From: Synechococcus sp. MEDNS5
Lineage (GTDB): Bacteria > Cyanobacteriota > Cyanobacteriia > PCC-6307 > Cyanobiaceae
Assembly (NCBI RefSeq): GCF_014279875.1
Contig: NZ_CP047952.1
Span: 2,232,001 to 2,296,000, forward strand
Direction: 5' to 3'
DNA length: 64,000 bases
The first letter of the stretch is position 1; each line of letters begins with the position of its first letter. Shown here one piece after another: positions 28,837-38,155 of the stretch. The notes under the pieces are model-generated. The model ran no database searches and had not been told where the DNA came from. It was given only the letters and a program-made list of their open reading frames with translations. Both the position numbers and the translations under genes were made by a program.

Positions 28837-30507
28837 ACCCGACAACCCCTCAATGCGGGCATCCTTGCGCAACTTCACCTGCAGTTTCAGCCAACCCATC
28901 CCAACAGGAACAGCTGCACCCAAAGGCAACAGCGCCCACAGCGGCCGAGCGCTCGCACCCATCAATGCCGCGGCCACGGCCAACCCCCCGAGCAGAACCG
29001 ACTGACCGATGGAGTGTTGAGCCGTCACCATGCGACGGAACTGTCTGTCGGACTCGCCCATGCGGATCTGCAGTTGCAGATCGCCCTGCTCCAGACGCTC
29101 AAGGCTCTCATCCAGGCGCCGGGGGATCCCCACAGCACGGGAACTCAATGCCCCCACCTGTCGACCGAGCTCGTTGAAGAGGTCATTGGAACCGGATCCA
29201 CTGGATGTCATGAGAGGCAGCAGATAGGGCTTGGCAATCCCTACAAGGCTAAAGCCAGGATCGAGGCTGCGGCCCACGCCCTCAAACGTGGAGAGTGCTC
29301 GCATCACGAAGATCATCTCCACCGGCAGCCGGAAGGGTTGGCCGTAAACCAGTTCGTAGAGATCACCCGACAACTTGTCGATCACGTTCGCGCTGAACGG
29401 AGGCGTGAGGGCATCACGGAGCATCAGACGCACCAGGCGGCGAACCGGTCCCACATCCACATCACCGGCGATGACTCCCGCCGCCTGCATCTCCTCCACA
29501 AGGGCGGCGGCATCCCTTGACGCCGCAGCGCGAACCATCGCTCCCAGCCGCCGACGCAGACGCTCGGACAGCTGCCCCATCATTCCGAAGTCGTAGTAAA
29601 TCAGCGCCCCATCGGCCGCAACGGCGAGATTGCCGGGGTGGGGATCGGCGTGAAAAAAGCCGTAGCGCACCAGTTGCTGGAGATAGCTGGCCGCTCCAAT
29701 CTCAGCAACCTCACCAGGATTGATTCCCGCCTGAATCAACGCCTGGCGATCGTTGATCTTGATCCCTGGTAGGTAATCAAGGCACAACACCCGACGGGAG
29801 CTCAGCTCCCAGATCACCCCAGGGACGCGGATGCGGGACTCATCGAGAAACTGCTGCCGGAACCGTGCCGCGTGCTGCGCTTCAAGGCGGAAATCCAACT
29901 CCCTGAGAAGAACACGCCGGCACTCCTGGGCAATTGCCACCCAATCACGACCTCGCCCCCATTGGGGGTGACGCTGCAGGACAGCCGCCACCTGCTGCAT
30001 CACCTCCAGATCCAGGCGGAACACAGACTCCAAGCCGGGTCGCTGAATCTTGAGCACCACCTGACGGCCGCTGCGCAAGCTGGCACGGTGCACCTGGGCC
30101 AGGGAGGCCGCACCGAGCGGCTCCTCATCAAGATCGATGATCTCGGCGCAGCGGGCACCCAGTTCCTCTTCCAACAACGCCTGGGCCTGATCAAATGGGA
30201 AGGCCGGTACCTTGTCCTGAAGATCAGCCAGCTCGGCCACCCAACCCGCAGGAAGCACATCCGGGCGGGCGGATAGCAACTGTCCCAGCTTGATGAACGC
30301 AGAGCCCAGCTCCAGAAGTTCCTGAGTGAGCCAACGGGCCCGCTGCTGCTGGCGCTGTTCCCTGCGCTCCGAGGTAGGCCCACCGGCGTAGGTCCAGCCC
30401 TGCCCATCCCACCAGAGGAGCACAAGCAACACCACCACAGCTCGCCAGATGCGCAAGGCACGGAGGCCGCGACGCCAGGGCGCCATCAACGACACCAGGC
30501 GACTCAA
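28825..30507 (-). CDS. ABC1/UbiB (AarF) family atypical kinase
   Basis: This 560-residue ABC1K protein has the diagnostic KLGQ motif (about 73-76), an Ala-rich loop EPLGAASLAQVH in place of the Gly-rich loop and an ATP-side lysine in VVLKIQRPG (about 153). The catalytic loop HADPHPGN is at about 286-293 and YYDFG at about 304-308. Two hydrophobic helices close the protein (about 505-540), so it is membrane-attached. Family members support prenyl-quinone metabolism (plastoquinone and tocopherol in plastids); the exact target here is unknown. The frame starts with TTG at 30507, overlapping the upstream stop (TTGA); an ATG lies seven codons later at 30486. Confidence 0.85.
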   Translation of the reverse strand: MSRLVSLMAPWRRGLRALRIWRAVVVLLVLLWWDGQGWTYAGGPTSERREQRQQQRARWLTQELLELGSAFIKLGQLLSARPDVLPAGWVAELADLQDKVPAFPFDQAQALLEEELGARCAEIIDLDEEPLGAASLAQVHRASLRSGRQVVLKIQRPGLESVFRLDLEVMQQVAAVLQRHPQWGRGRDWVAIAQECRRVLLRELDFRLEAQHAARFRQQFLDESRIRVPGVIWELSSRRVLCLDYLPGIKINDRQALIQAGINPGEVAEIGAASYLQQLVRYGFFHADPHPGNLAVAADGALIYYDFGMMGQLSERLRRRLGAMVRAAASRDAAALVEEMQAAGVIAGDVDVGPVRRLVRLMLRDALTPPFSANVIDKLSGDLYELVYGQPFRLPVEMIFVMRALSTFEGVGRSLDPGFSLVGIAKPYLLPLMTSSGSGSNDLFNELGRQVGALSSRAVGIPRRLDESLERLEQGDLQLQIRMGESDRQFRRMVTAQHSIGQSVLLGGLAVAAALMGASARPLWALLPLGAAVPVGMGWLKLQVKLRKDARIEGLSGSGR

Positions 30508-30818
30508 GTGGGCTCCTCCAAGCGGTTGTCGAGGTCTGCGACCTGGGCCCTCAGGCGATCAATGCGGTCTTGCAAAGGCTCAGCAGATCCATCCTTTTGA
30601 GCCTGGGTGCCCTGGGGAGGGGGTGCAGCGTTCTCGTTCTGCAGCCGTTCGGCTTCAGCCTTCACCTCTTCCTGGAAGAGATCCCATTCCTGGCGGAGAC
30701 GGTCAGGTACATCCTGAACAGCAACCGCGAGGCCTGCGGCTGCATCCGCCAATCCCTCTCCCACCCGTGCAACCAGACGATTCATGGCCGCGCGCAGCAA
30801 GGCATCAGGAGGTGTCAT
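30504..30818 (-). CDS. Small helical hypothetical protein
   Basis: This 104-residue protein of unknown function is dominated by helix, with a Glu/Gln/Lys-rich coiled-coil stretch (about 40-60), a Pro-rich break (APPPQGTQ) and a heptad-like end (LQDRIDRLRAQVADLDNRLEE). There is no signal peptide or membrane segment. It overlaps the ABC1K gene by four bases, so the two are probably translated together. It lies 56 bases after the next hypothetical gene. Confidence 0.6.
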   Translation of the reverse strand: MTPPDALLRAAMNRLVARVGEGLADAAAGLAVAVQDVPDRLRQEWDLFQEEVKAEAERLQNENAAPPPQGTQAQKDGSAEPLQDRIDRLRAQVADLDNRLEEPT

Positions 30819-30874
30819 GGCTCTCTGCCGATGTGCAAACTGTGGCAGATCAAAACCCCATCCGGTGAGCAGTT

Positions 30875-31477
30875 CTAAGGACTGGGTGGTGCCGATGGGA
30901 AAGCAGGGAATTCCTGGACATCAACAGCCAACGGTTCCATGAATTCAGGTTCAGCGATGGGCTCTAGAGCCCCAGGGGAGTCCTGAGCAGGTCCATCGAC
31001 AATCTCGTTGTTTTGTGGCTCGACAACCGGTTGAGGGTCAGGGGCAACAACGGTGTCATCGAACTGCCGGAGCTCGAGTTCGGCTGCAGGGAGCTCAACA
31101 GCAGGAGCAGTCAAAACGGGCTCAACCAGTGCGGCCTGCTGCTCAGCGTCACGACGTTCAGCCTCGGCAGCGATCGCCTCTGCCTGCTCCTTGGCCTGCT
31201 CGAGCTTGCGCTTTTCTGCTTCCACAGCTTCAAGCGCCGCCACATCACCCAGCAGCGCCTGGCTCTCCCCATGGCGACGCCTTAAACCCTCGAGCGTCTC
31301 ACCGGGAAAAGCCTGCTGGCGGAACGTTTCCTGCTGGGGCTGCTTCCAGGCGGCCCGCATCAGCACCACGCGCTGGGTGATGCCGTAACCCAAAGCAAAG
31401 CAAGCTCCTGCCACCATGGGACCGACCCAGAACCGTGGGCGTTTGGGACGTTGCTGTTCAGATGCGGAGGGGGCCAT
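30875..31477 (-). CDS. Hypothetical single-pass membrane protein
   Basis: This 200-residue protein has a short basic N-terminus (QQRPKRPRFW), one membrane helix (about 17-35), a coiled coil rich in Glu, Ala and Lys (about 75-115) and an acidic Pro/Glu-rich tail. Topology suggests a short cytoplasmic tail with a large extra-cytoplasmic or lumenal part, or the reverse. No family is recognised. ATG at 31477 was preferred over the GTG one codon before. A perfect hairpin (CAACATCA / TGATGTTG, 31496-31514) lies just upstream. Confidence 0.6.
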   Translation of the reverse strand: MAPSASEQQRPKRPRFWVGPMVAGACFALGYGITQRVVLMRAAWKQPQQETFRQQAFPGETLEGLRRRHGESQALLGDVAALEAVEAEKRKLEQAKEQAEAIAAEAERRDAEQQAALVEPVLTAPAVELPAAELELRQFDDTVVAPDPQPVVEPQNNEIVDGPAQDSPGALEPIAEPEFMEPLAVDVQEFPAFPSAPPSP

Positions 31478-31495
31478 CACTGGAACTCACAGAGT

Positions 31496-31514
31496 CAACA
31501 TCACCCTGATGTTG
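31496..31514. repeat. Perfect inverted repeat between argJ and the 30.9-kb gene
   Basis: CAACATCA-CCC-TGATGTTG makes an 8-bp stem with a 3-base loop, 19 bases before the minus-strand ATG at 31477 and downstream of argJ. There is no T-run on either side, so termination is unlikely to be its only role. It may be an operator or a 5' UTR structure. Confidence 0.5.
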
Positions 31515-31561
31515 GAGACCATCCTCGCCCCTGAATGCCAGGAGCGCATCCAAGGCGGCAA

Positions 31562-32854
31562 TCAAGTTGTGTAATCGGCGTTGATGCGCACGTATTGATC
31601 CGATAGGTCACACCCCCAGGCCAGGCCTTGTCCTTTCCCGGAACCGACGACAAGACGAATTTGCACCGAGTCGTCCACGAGGTAGCGGCCATAGGCCCTC
31701 TCACTGAGATAAGCCGAAGCAGCTGAACGATCAAACACGAGAGGCTGACCCGCTGCCATGAGCTGATGGGGCCCGATCCAGAGGGCGACGGCGTCGGCAT
31801 CGAATGCCACTCCGGAACGACCGGCCGCTGCCACGATGCGGCCCCAGTTGGGGTCACGACCATGAACGGCCGTCTTCACCAGCGAGGAGCCGCAGATCGT
31901 GCGCGCGATCTGGAGTGCTCCGGCCTCAGTGGAGGCTCCCTCCACCTGAACCTCGATCAGACAGGTGGCCCCTTCCCCATCCCGGGCGATGGCCCGAGCG
32001 AGATGTTGTGCCACCAGAGTGAGTCCATCCTCAAGCTTGTCGTCACAGGAATCGGGCAGGGACTCACCGGCGGAGAAGGCCAGCACGGTGTCGTTGGTGC
32101 TGGTGTCGCCATCCACGGTGATGGCGTTGAAGGAGCGGTCCACCGCCCGCTGCACCATGGCTTTCCACTTCAGAGGGGGGACGGCCGCATCGCAACTGAT
32201 GGTGCCGAGCATGGTGGCCATGTCGGGGTGGATCATTCCAGAACCTTTGGCCATGCCACCGATGCGCACAGTGCGGCCAGTGAGTTCGGCCTCAAAGGCG
32301 ATCTGCTTCTCCACCAGATCCGTGGTGAGGATCGCTTCAGCAGCGGCGGCTCCCGCATCCGGGCTCAGCCCGTCCACTAACGGATCCAGGCCTGCCAACA
32401 GCACCTCCATCGGGATCGGCACACCGATCACCCCCGTGGAACAGATCAGCACCGCCTCCCCATCCACACCCAGGCGATCCGCCAGCGCCTGGGTAGCGCG
32501 CTGGCTGTCGATCAAACCGCGATCGCCAGTGCAGGCGTTGGCCTGGCCCGAATTGATCAGCACCGCCCGCGCCTGGCCGCCCCCGTCCCGCAGCCGCAAA
32601 TCGCAGAGATCCACACAGGCGGCACGCACCACCGATCGGGTGAAAGCCCCTGCGCAGACCGCACCTTCGGGGGCCAGCACCAAGGCCAGATCAGGCTTGC
32701 CAGAAGCCTTCAGCCCAGCGGTGATCCCTGAAGCCTGAAATCCTTGCGGCGCGGTGATCCCCCCAGCAACCGGCAACCAGTCGGATGAAACTCTGCGAGC
32801 GGCGTCAACCACGGATGTACGCGAGACACTGAAGGCATCCTGCCGCCGCACCAT
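31562..32854 (-). CDS. argJ: Bifunctional ornithine acetyltransferase / N-acetylglutamate synthase
   Basis: ArgJ recycles the acetyl group from N-acetylornithine to glutamate in arginine synthesis. The proenzyme cuts itself before a conserved threonine, visible here in HPDMATMLG near residue 213. GGITAPQGFQASGI near 31, LINSGQANACTG near 105 and the C-terminal GRDPNWGRI are also typical. The conserved core begins with the residues SSDWLPVAGG. ATG at 32854 overlaps the coaE start codon head to head; GTG at 32812 is an alternative that would free the coaE start. Confidence 0.94.
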   Translation of the reverse strand: MVRRQDAFSVSRTSVVDAARRVSSDWLPVAGGITAPQGFQASGITAGLKASGKPDLALVLAPEGAVCAGAFTRSVVRAACVDLCDLRLRDGGGQARAVLINSGQANACTGDRGLIDSQRATQALADRLGVDGEAVLICSTGVIGVPIPMEVLLAGLDPLVDGLSPDAGAAAAEAILTTDLVEKQIAFEAELTGRTVRIGGMAKGSGMIHPDMATMLGTISCDAAVPPLKWKAMVQRAVDRSFNAITVDGDTSTNDTVLAFSAGESLPDSCDDKLEDGLTLVAQHLARAIARDGEGATCLIEVQVEGASTEAGALQIARTICGSSLVKTAVHGRDPNWGRIVAAAGRSGVAFDADAVALWIGPHQLMAAGQPLVFDRSAASAYLSERAYGRYLVDDSVQIRLVVGSGKGQGLAWGCDLSDQYVRINADYTT

Positions 32855-33464
32855 GCCAAGCCAACGCCGGATCGGTCTCACCGGCGGCATCGCATCCGGC
32901 AAAAGCAGCGTGGGGCGCTGGTTGAGCAACCGTGGCCTCCCTGTTCTGGATGCCGATCGCTACGCCCATGACGCCCTCGCCCCTGGCAGTGCAGCCTGCC
33001 AAGCCGTCCTGGAGCGGTACGGACCCGCCGTTGCCGCCCATACGGCACAAACCGACAGGGTGGAGCTGAACCGACAGGCGCTGGCTGACATCGTGTTCAC
33101 CGATGCGGTGGAACGGCAGTGGCTCGAACAGCTCGTCCACCCTGTGGTCCGGCAGGCCTTTAACACCGCCCTGCACGGGCTTGAGCAAACACCGATGGTG
33201 GTGCTGATGATTCCTCTGCTTTATGAGTCCGGCCTGGAGGGTCTGTGCTCAGAAGTGTGGGTTGTGCACTGCAGACGGGACCAACAACAGCAGCGGCTGA
33301 TTCAGCGAAACGGGCTCTCGCCTCAGCAGGCCGATCAACGCATCGAGGCGCAATGGCCGCTGGCACGCAAATGCCAACTGGCGGATCAGGTGATCGACAA
33401 CAGCGGCAAGCCGGATGCCTGGACAACAACCGTGGCCTCTCTGCTGGAACGAAGAAGCCCCTGA
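32853..33464 (+). CDS. coaE: Dephospho-CoA kinase
   Basis: This enzyme phosphorylates dephospho-CoA, the last step of CoA synthesis. The 203 residues contain the P-loop GLTGGIASGKS (about 8-18), the DADRYAHD segment (about 34-41), the lid (EQLVHPVVR) and VWVVHC near 150. ATG at 32853 shares a CATG with the divergent argJ start. It ends seven bases before the convergent gatB stop. Confidence 0.95.
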   Translation: MPSQRRIGLTGGIASGKSSVGRWLSNRGLPVLDADRYAHDALAPGSAACQAVLERYGPAVAAHTAQTDRVELNRQALADIVFTDAVERQWLEQLVHPVVRQAFNTALHGLEQTPMVVLMIPLLYESGLEGLCSEVWVVHCRRDQQQQRLIQRNGLSPQQADQRIEAQWPLARKCQLADQVIDNSGKPDAWTTTVASLLERRSP

Positions 33465-33471
33465 GGCGAGC

Positions 33472-34956
33472 TCAGCCTTTGAGCTTCTTGCTGAGGATCT
33501 GATTGGCGAGCTTGGGGTCGGCCTTGCCGCCGGTTTTCTTCATCAGCTGGCCAACGAAGAAGCCCTGCAGCTTGGTCTTGCCGCCGCGGAACGCCTCCAC
33601 CTCATCGGGATGCGCTCCCAGAAGTTCATCAACGATGGCCTCAATCGCAGCCGGGTCGCTGATCATGCCGAGGCCGCGTTCATCGACGATCGCCTTGGGT
33701 GAGCCGCCGTTCTCGAGCAGCTCCGGAAGAATTTCCTTGGCGATCTTGCCGCTGATCTTGCCGCCATCAATCAGCTGCACCATCTCCGCCAGCTGGTCGG
33801 GTCGGAAGGGCAGGTTGGCGTAATTGAGACGGTTGCTGTTCACATAAGCGGCGATGTCGCCGGTGATCCAGTTGGCTGCAAGCTTGGCGTCCGCACCCAC
33901 CACCACCACCGCCTCGAAGTAATCAGCCATCGGCTTCTCGTCGGTGAGCACCCGGGCGTCGTACTGGGACAGCCCAAGGGTTTCGGCGTAGCGGTGGCGC
34001 TTGGCCGCCGGCAGCTCCGGTAGCTCTGCCCGCCAAGATTCACGCTGATCAGCACTCACTTCGATCGGTCCGAGATCCGGATCTGGGAAATAGCGGTAAT
34101 CACTGGCCCCCTCCTTGCTGCGCATGCTCTTGGTGAGCTGCTTGCTCTCATCCCAGAGCCGCGTTTCCTGAACGATGGGCTCACCGGTTTCGTAGGCCTT
34201 GATCTGGCGCTGGATTTCGTAATCGCAGGCCTTCTGAATGGCCGAGAACGAATTCATGTTCTTGATCTCCACCTTCGTGCCGAAAGGCGCCTCCGGCCCC
34301 CGGCGCACGGAGATGTTCACATCGCAACGCAGGGAGCCTTCCTGCATGTTGCCGTCGCTCACACCCAGGTAGCGCATGATCCGACGGATCTCCGAGGCGT
34401 ACTCCGCTGCTTCCCGGCCCGTGCGCAGATCCGGCTTGCTCACAATCTCCGCAAGAGCGACGCCGGCGCGGTTGTAATCCACCAACGAATGGGTGGAACC
34501 AGCCAAACGATCACTGCCGGCATGCACCAGCTTGCCGGCGTCCTCCTCCATGTGAAGGCGCTCGATCCCGATGGTTTTCAGGTAGGTGTCCTTTCCCTTC
34601 TCGGCCACCTCCACTTCGATCCAGCCCTCCTCCGCAATCGGTTCGTCGTACTGGGAAATCTGATAATTCTTGGGCAGGTCGGGGTAGAAATATTGTTTGC
34701 GGTCGAACTTGCTGTGCTCGGCAATGTTCAGATTGAGTGCCATCGCCGCTTTTACGGCGTACTCCAGCACCTTCTGATTGAGAACGGGAAGCGTTCCCGG
34801 CAGCCCGCACACCACAGGGTCGATGTGGGTGTTGGGGTCATCCCCGAACGCCGTGGATGCAGCCGTGAAAATCTTGCTGTTGGTGCCCAGCTGAACGTGG
34901 GTCTCGAGACCGATCACCGCTTCCCAGGCCTGGTCTGTTGCTGCAGGTGCCGCCAT
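33472..34956 (-). CDS. gatB: Aspartyl/glutamyl-tRNA amidotransferase subunit B
   Basis: GatB is the kinase/transamidase subunit of GatCAB, which converts Glu-tRNA(Gln) to Gln-tRNA(Gln) in organisms without GlnRS for this codon set. The cradle domain opens with VIGLETHVQLGTNSKIF (about 13-30). DLPKNYQISQYD lies near 85, the RCDVNISVR stretch near 205 and the C-terminal helical and YqeY tail ends in KLQGFFVGQLMKKTGGKADP. 494 residues is standard. ATG at 34956 was chosen just before the conserved start. Confidence 0.96.
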   Translation of the reverse strand: MAAPAATDQAWEAVIGLETHVQLGTNSKIFTAASTAFGDDPNTHIDPVVCGLPGTLPVLNQKVLEYAVKAAMALNLNIAEHSKFDRKQYFYPDLPKNYQISQYDEPIAEEGWIEVEVAEKGKDTYLKTIGIERLHMEEDAGKLVHAGSDRLAGSTHSLVDYNRAGVALAEIVSKPDLRTGREAAEYASEIRRIMRYLGVSDGNMQEGSLRCDVNISVRRGPEAPFGTKVEIKNMNSFSAIQKACDYEIQRQIKAYETGEPIVQETRLWDESKQLTKSMRSKEGASDYRYFPDPDLGPIEVSADQRESWRAELPELPAAKRHRYAETLGLSQYDARVLTDEKPMADYFEAVVVVGADAKLAANWITGDIAAYVNSNRLNYANLPFRPDQLAEMVQLIDGGKISGKIAKEILPELLENGGSPKAIVDERGLGMISDPAAIEAIVDELLGAHPDEVEAFRGGKTKLQGFFVGQLMKKTGGKADPKLANQILSKKLKG

Positions 34957-35024
34957 CCGCTGTGTGGAACGTTCAGAGCAAGGCAATCCTATGGAAAGAC
35001 CGCGAACCGCAGCCCCCATCAGCC

Positions 35025-36152
35025 ATGACCGCCTTGCGCCCTCCCGCCGCTGACGCTGCGTTGATCCTTGGCGGCGGATTGATGGGCCTGGCCATCGCCC
35101 ATCAGCTGGCCCGGCGGGACCATCCGGTGTGCGTGATCAGCCGGCGGCGCGGAGAAGCCGCAGGATTCGTGGCCGCAGGCATGCTGGCTCCCCACGCTGA
35201 AGGCCTGAGCGGTGACCAGCTGCGATTCGGTCAACTGAGCCTGGAGCGGGTACCGAGCTGGGTCGCCCAGATCGAGGCCGACAGCGGCCTGCCCTGCGGG
35301 CTTCGCTCCACAGGGATTGTGGTGCCATTCACCACCAGCGAACAGCGGGATCGCTACCCCACGGCAGGCTTCGGAACCGCCCTGAACCGCCAGCAACTGG
35401 AGCGGGAAGTACCGGGCATCGCCACGACGTGGCAGGCCGGTCTGCTGTTCGAGCAGGACGGCCAGATCGACAACCGCCGCCAACTGATGCGCTCCCTGGA
35501 AAGCGCCTGCGTGGAGCGGGGGGTGCAATTCCTGGAGGGCGTGGAAGTGCTGGAGCTGCTTCAAAGCGACAACCAACGCATTGAAGCACGCATCCGTGAC
35601 GCTGAAGGAACGATCACGGAACGAAGCAGTGCCATTGCCGTGCTTTGCTCCGGAGCCTGGAGTAGCCAGCTCCTGCCTCAGCTGCCGATTTTCCCTGTGA
35701 AAGGGCAGATGCTCTCCCTCCAGGCTCCCCGAGGCGCCCTCAAGCGCGTGATCTTCGGACCCGGCACTTACCTGGTACCAAGGGAAGACGGTCTGGTGGT
35801 GGTGGGCGCCACATCGGAGCGTGAGGCCGGTTTCGCAGAGGGCCTCACCCCCCAGGGGCAGAGCATCCTCAAGCAGGGCATTGCCTCCCTGCTTCCGGAA
35901 GCCTCGGGCTGGCCCCCGATGGAACGCTGGTGGGGATTCCGGCCCTGCACACCGGATGAAGGGCCATTGCTTGGAGAGGGTCCTCTCCCTGGGCTTTGGC
36001 TGGCCTGCGGCCATCACCGCAACGGGGTGCTGATGGCTGCGGCCACAGCCGAAGCGATCGCAGACTGCGTGAGCATGGGCCGTGCCCGCGATGACCTCGA
36101 CCTCTTGCTGCCCTGTTTCCAATGGCAGCGCTTTGACGCCGGCGTCAGCTGA
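35025..36152 (+). CDS. thiO: FAD-dependent glycine oxidase, ThiO type
   Basis: This 375-residue DAO-family flavoprotein has an N-terminal dinucleotide fold (ALILGGGLMGLAIAHQL), FVAAGMLAPHAEG near 45, typical of ThiO, and a C-terminal PCTPDEGPLLGEG...CGHHRNGVLMA that closes the FAD site. ThiO oxidises glycine to the imine used for the thiazole of thiamine. It is convergent with the glutamine-synthetase-like gene, overlapping by eight bases. PuuB-like gamma-glutamyl-amine oxidases are in the same superfamily and are an alternative. Confidence 0.82.
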   Translation: MTALRPPAADAALILGGGLMGLAIAHQLARRDHPVCVISRRRGEAAGFVAAGMLAPHAEGLSGDQLRFGQLSLERVPSWVAQIEADSGLPCGLRSTGIVVPFTTSEQRDRYPTAGFGTALNRQQLEREVPGIATTWQAGLLFEQDGQIDNRRQLMRSLESACVERGVQFLEGVEVLELLQSDNQRIEARIRDAEGTITERSSAIAVLCSGAWSSQLLPQLPIFPVKGQMLSLQAPRGALKRVIFGPGTYLVPREDGLVVVGATSEREAGFAEGLTPQGQSILKQGIASLLPEASGWPPMERWWGFRPCTPDEGPLLGEGPLPGLWLACGHHRNGVLMAAATAEAIADCVSMGRARDDLDLLLPCFQWQRFDAGVS

Positions 36153-37491
36153 GTCCTCCCACCAGCGGCCACCAGCGGGTGCTGGCGATCACCTGATCCG
36201 GGGGCCAGCCCGCACAACGGGTGATCTCGGCATCGATGCTGTCGAGCACGCTCCCATGCAGCAGCTCTCCCATCGCCGCCGACAGCACTGCACTGGAGGC
36301 CAACGCTGTACGCCCTTCCGCCAAGGACTGGGGCAGACGGGCATGGGCCGCTGTCGTGCCGTCAAGGCGCGCCGGATCACCGCACACCGGCGCCGGCAGG
36401 GGCACGGCCTCGCTGAGAGCTGCCAACGCCAACACCTGCAACGATCCAAGCAGCAAATAGGGATTGGCCCCCAGATCGGCAACTTTCAGTTCGAGATGGG
36501 CGGGCACTCGATCCACCGAGGTGGGGACCAAACGCAAGGCCGCCTCTCGATTTTCAATCCCCCACACCTGATAAGGCGCCGACCAGGAACTGGGCGATAG
36601 CCGGGCGTACGAGGCCATGAGCGGGCAGGCAATCGGCAGCAACACCGGCAGATGATGCAGCACACCGGCAATCAGAGCCGCACCCTCCGGCAACACGCCA
36701 CCTGGACCATCGCCTCCCTGCAGCACGGGCTGACCATGCCGGAGAAGACTGAAGTGCACATGACCGCCATTGCCGACCTGATCGCTGGTGAGCTTGGGCG
36801 TGAAGCTGCAATGCAGCCCCAGTCGCCGGCTCACGCGCTGAATCACCAAGCGAGCCAAAACCAGGCGATCGGCGGCTTCCACAGCTGACGCATGGGCCAG
36901 CGACAACTCGAACTGGGACGCGCCGTATTCGGGATGAAACTGCAGCCAGTCCAGCCCGGCGGCGTCCAGGGCGTCACAGATCTCAGAGGCGTAGTCGAGG
37001 CCTTCCACCAAGCGATCAGCCCCATAAGGCCCGCCGTGAAATGCGGGAGACCCCTGGGGTCCCACATCCGCTGCCAACACCATCCACTCGAGCTCAAAGC
37101 CCGCTTGCAGCGTCAGCCCTTGCTGCTGCAGACGATCCTGTTGTAGCCGGCAAAAACTGCGCTGGTCGGCCTCGTAGACCCGTCCATCGCGCCAACGCCG
37201 CTCCCCAGGGGCCCAGGCCCATCCGCGATCGGGCTCGAGCGGAACCAACGCCTCCACCACAGCATGGAGACGCAGGTCTTCATCCGGTCGGGCGCAACGG
37301 TGCGCAGCAGCGATGCATCCATCCACCCGGAAGGCATCGGCCACTGGCGAAAACCCCACACCCAGATCGGCAGCCTTGTCGAGATTGCGGCGGGGCACCA
37401 CCTTCACCAACGGGGCCCCGGCGTGATTCACGAATGTGATCGCCACGCGCTTCAGCCAGGGCTGCAGCGCGTGGGAATGAGCACTACTCAA
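36145..37491 (-). CDS. Divergent glutamine synthetase family protein
   Basis: This 448-residue protein has the GS fold but does not look like the ammonium-assimilating GlnA. The metal and substrate motifs are altered but present: GFELEW (usual ExE), HPEYGASQFELSLA, NGGHVHFSLL (usual GSGMHVHQS), a YQVWGIENREAALRL segment in place of NRSA...R, and LELKVADLGANPYLLLG. Such proteins include gamma-glutamyl-polyamine and glutamyl-amine ligases (PuuA, GlnA3/4-like). Substrate unknown. The gene lies between thiO and ndk, with the arginine decarboxylase gene speA divergent 650 bases away; the polyamine link is inference. Confidence 0.72.
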   Translation of the reverse strand: MSSAHSHALQPWLKRVAITFVNHAGAPLVKVVPRRNLDKAADLGVGFSPVADAFRVDGCIAAAHRCARPDEDLRLHAVVEALVPLEPDRGWAWAPGERRWRDGRVYEADQRSFCRLQQDRLQQQGLTLQAGFELEWMVLAADVGPQGSPAFHGGPYGADRLVEGLDYASEICDALDAAGLDWLQFHPEYGASQFELSLAHASAVEAADRLVLARLVIQRVSRRLGLHCSFTPKLTSDQVGNGGHVHFSLLRHGQPVLQGGDGPGGVLPEGAALIAGVLHHLPVLLPIACPLMASYARLSPSSWSAPYQVWGIENREAALRLVPTSVDRVPAHLELKVADLGANPYLLLGSLQVLALAALSEAVPLPAPVCGDPARLDGTTAAHARLPQSLAEGRTALASSAVLSAAMGELLHGSVLDSIDAEITRCAGWPPDQVIASTRWWPLVGGLS

Positions 37492-37559
37492 AACGCGGTC
37501 TGCCGAGTCCTCTCATGATGCGTTGCACTCATGGAGAGGATCCGGCGAAGGCTGATGAC

Positions 37560-38018
37560 TCAGCCCTCAGTGCGCCATCCCTGATCAGCCGGAATCCAGT
37601 CGCTCAGCTCAGAAGCCTGGAACCAGAGACCGATCTCGAACTGAGCGGTTTCAGGAGCATCAGACCCGTGAATCACGTTGCGGCCGATGTTGATCGCCAG
37701 ATCACCGCGAATGGTGCCGGGTTCTGCCTCCAGAGGCTTGGTGGCGCCGATGAGCTTGCGGGCACTGGCGATCACACCGTCGCCTTCCCACACCATGGCC
37801 ACCACAGGGCCAGAGGTGATGAAGTCCACCAGTCCAGCGAAGAAGGGACGCTCCTTGTGAACGCCGTAGTGCTGCTCCGCCAGCTCACGGCTGGGGGTGA
37901 GCTGCTTGAGGCCCACGAGCTTGAAGCCCTTGCGCTCAAAACGCCCGAGGATCTCGCCGATGAGTCCGCGCTGAACCCCGTCGGGCTTGATGGCGATGAA
38001 GGTGCGTTCCGAGGCCAT
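37560..38018 (-). CDS. ndk: Nucleoside diphosphate kinase
   Basis: Ndk transfers the gamma phosphate between nucleoside di- and triphosphates. In its 152 residues the active-site histidine lies in [12 protein letters not shown] near 117, preceded by [24 protein letters not shown] at 38018 starts at the family's [14 protein letters not shown]. The open frame upstream is not family-like. Just before the start the mRNA carries an oligo-U stretch (TTTTTTT G TTTTT). Confidence 0.96.
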   Translation of the reverse strand: MASERTFIAIKPDGVQRGLIGEILGRFERKGFKLVGLKQLTPSRELAEQHYGVHKERPFFAGLVDFITSGPVVAMVWEGDGVIASARKLIGATKPLEAEPGTIRGDLAINIGRNVIHGSDAPETAQFEIGLWFQASELSDWIPADQGWRTEG

Positions 38019-38113
38019 GGAAAAACAAAAAAACCGTCGCCATCGTCCGTGGCAGCCGGCCCGCCTGGCAAGCAAGCAGGCTGCGCCGAGCTGTTGAAGC
38101 CATGAACCCCACC

Positions 38114-38119
38114 TAGATT
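38114..38119 (+). promoter_or_regulatory. Candidate -10 element of speA
   Basis: TAGATT in the context cctagattcgcggc lies 37 bases before the speA ATG at 38156. No clear -35 box is visible. Confidence 0.35.
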
Positions 38120-38155
38120 CGCGGCACAGAAACTGGAGACCACCGTTTGACGCTG

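Noticed and set aside
35019-36122. 367-residue minus-strand open frame opposite thiO
   Set aside because: It is antisense to the clear FAD oxidase and shows no domain.
38019-38045. T-run before ndk as a terminator
   Set aside because: The oligo-U lies a few bases before the ndk start on its own strand, and no stable stem precedes it.
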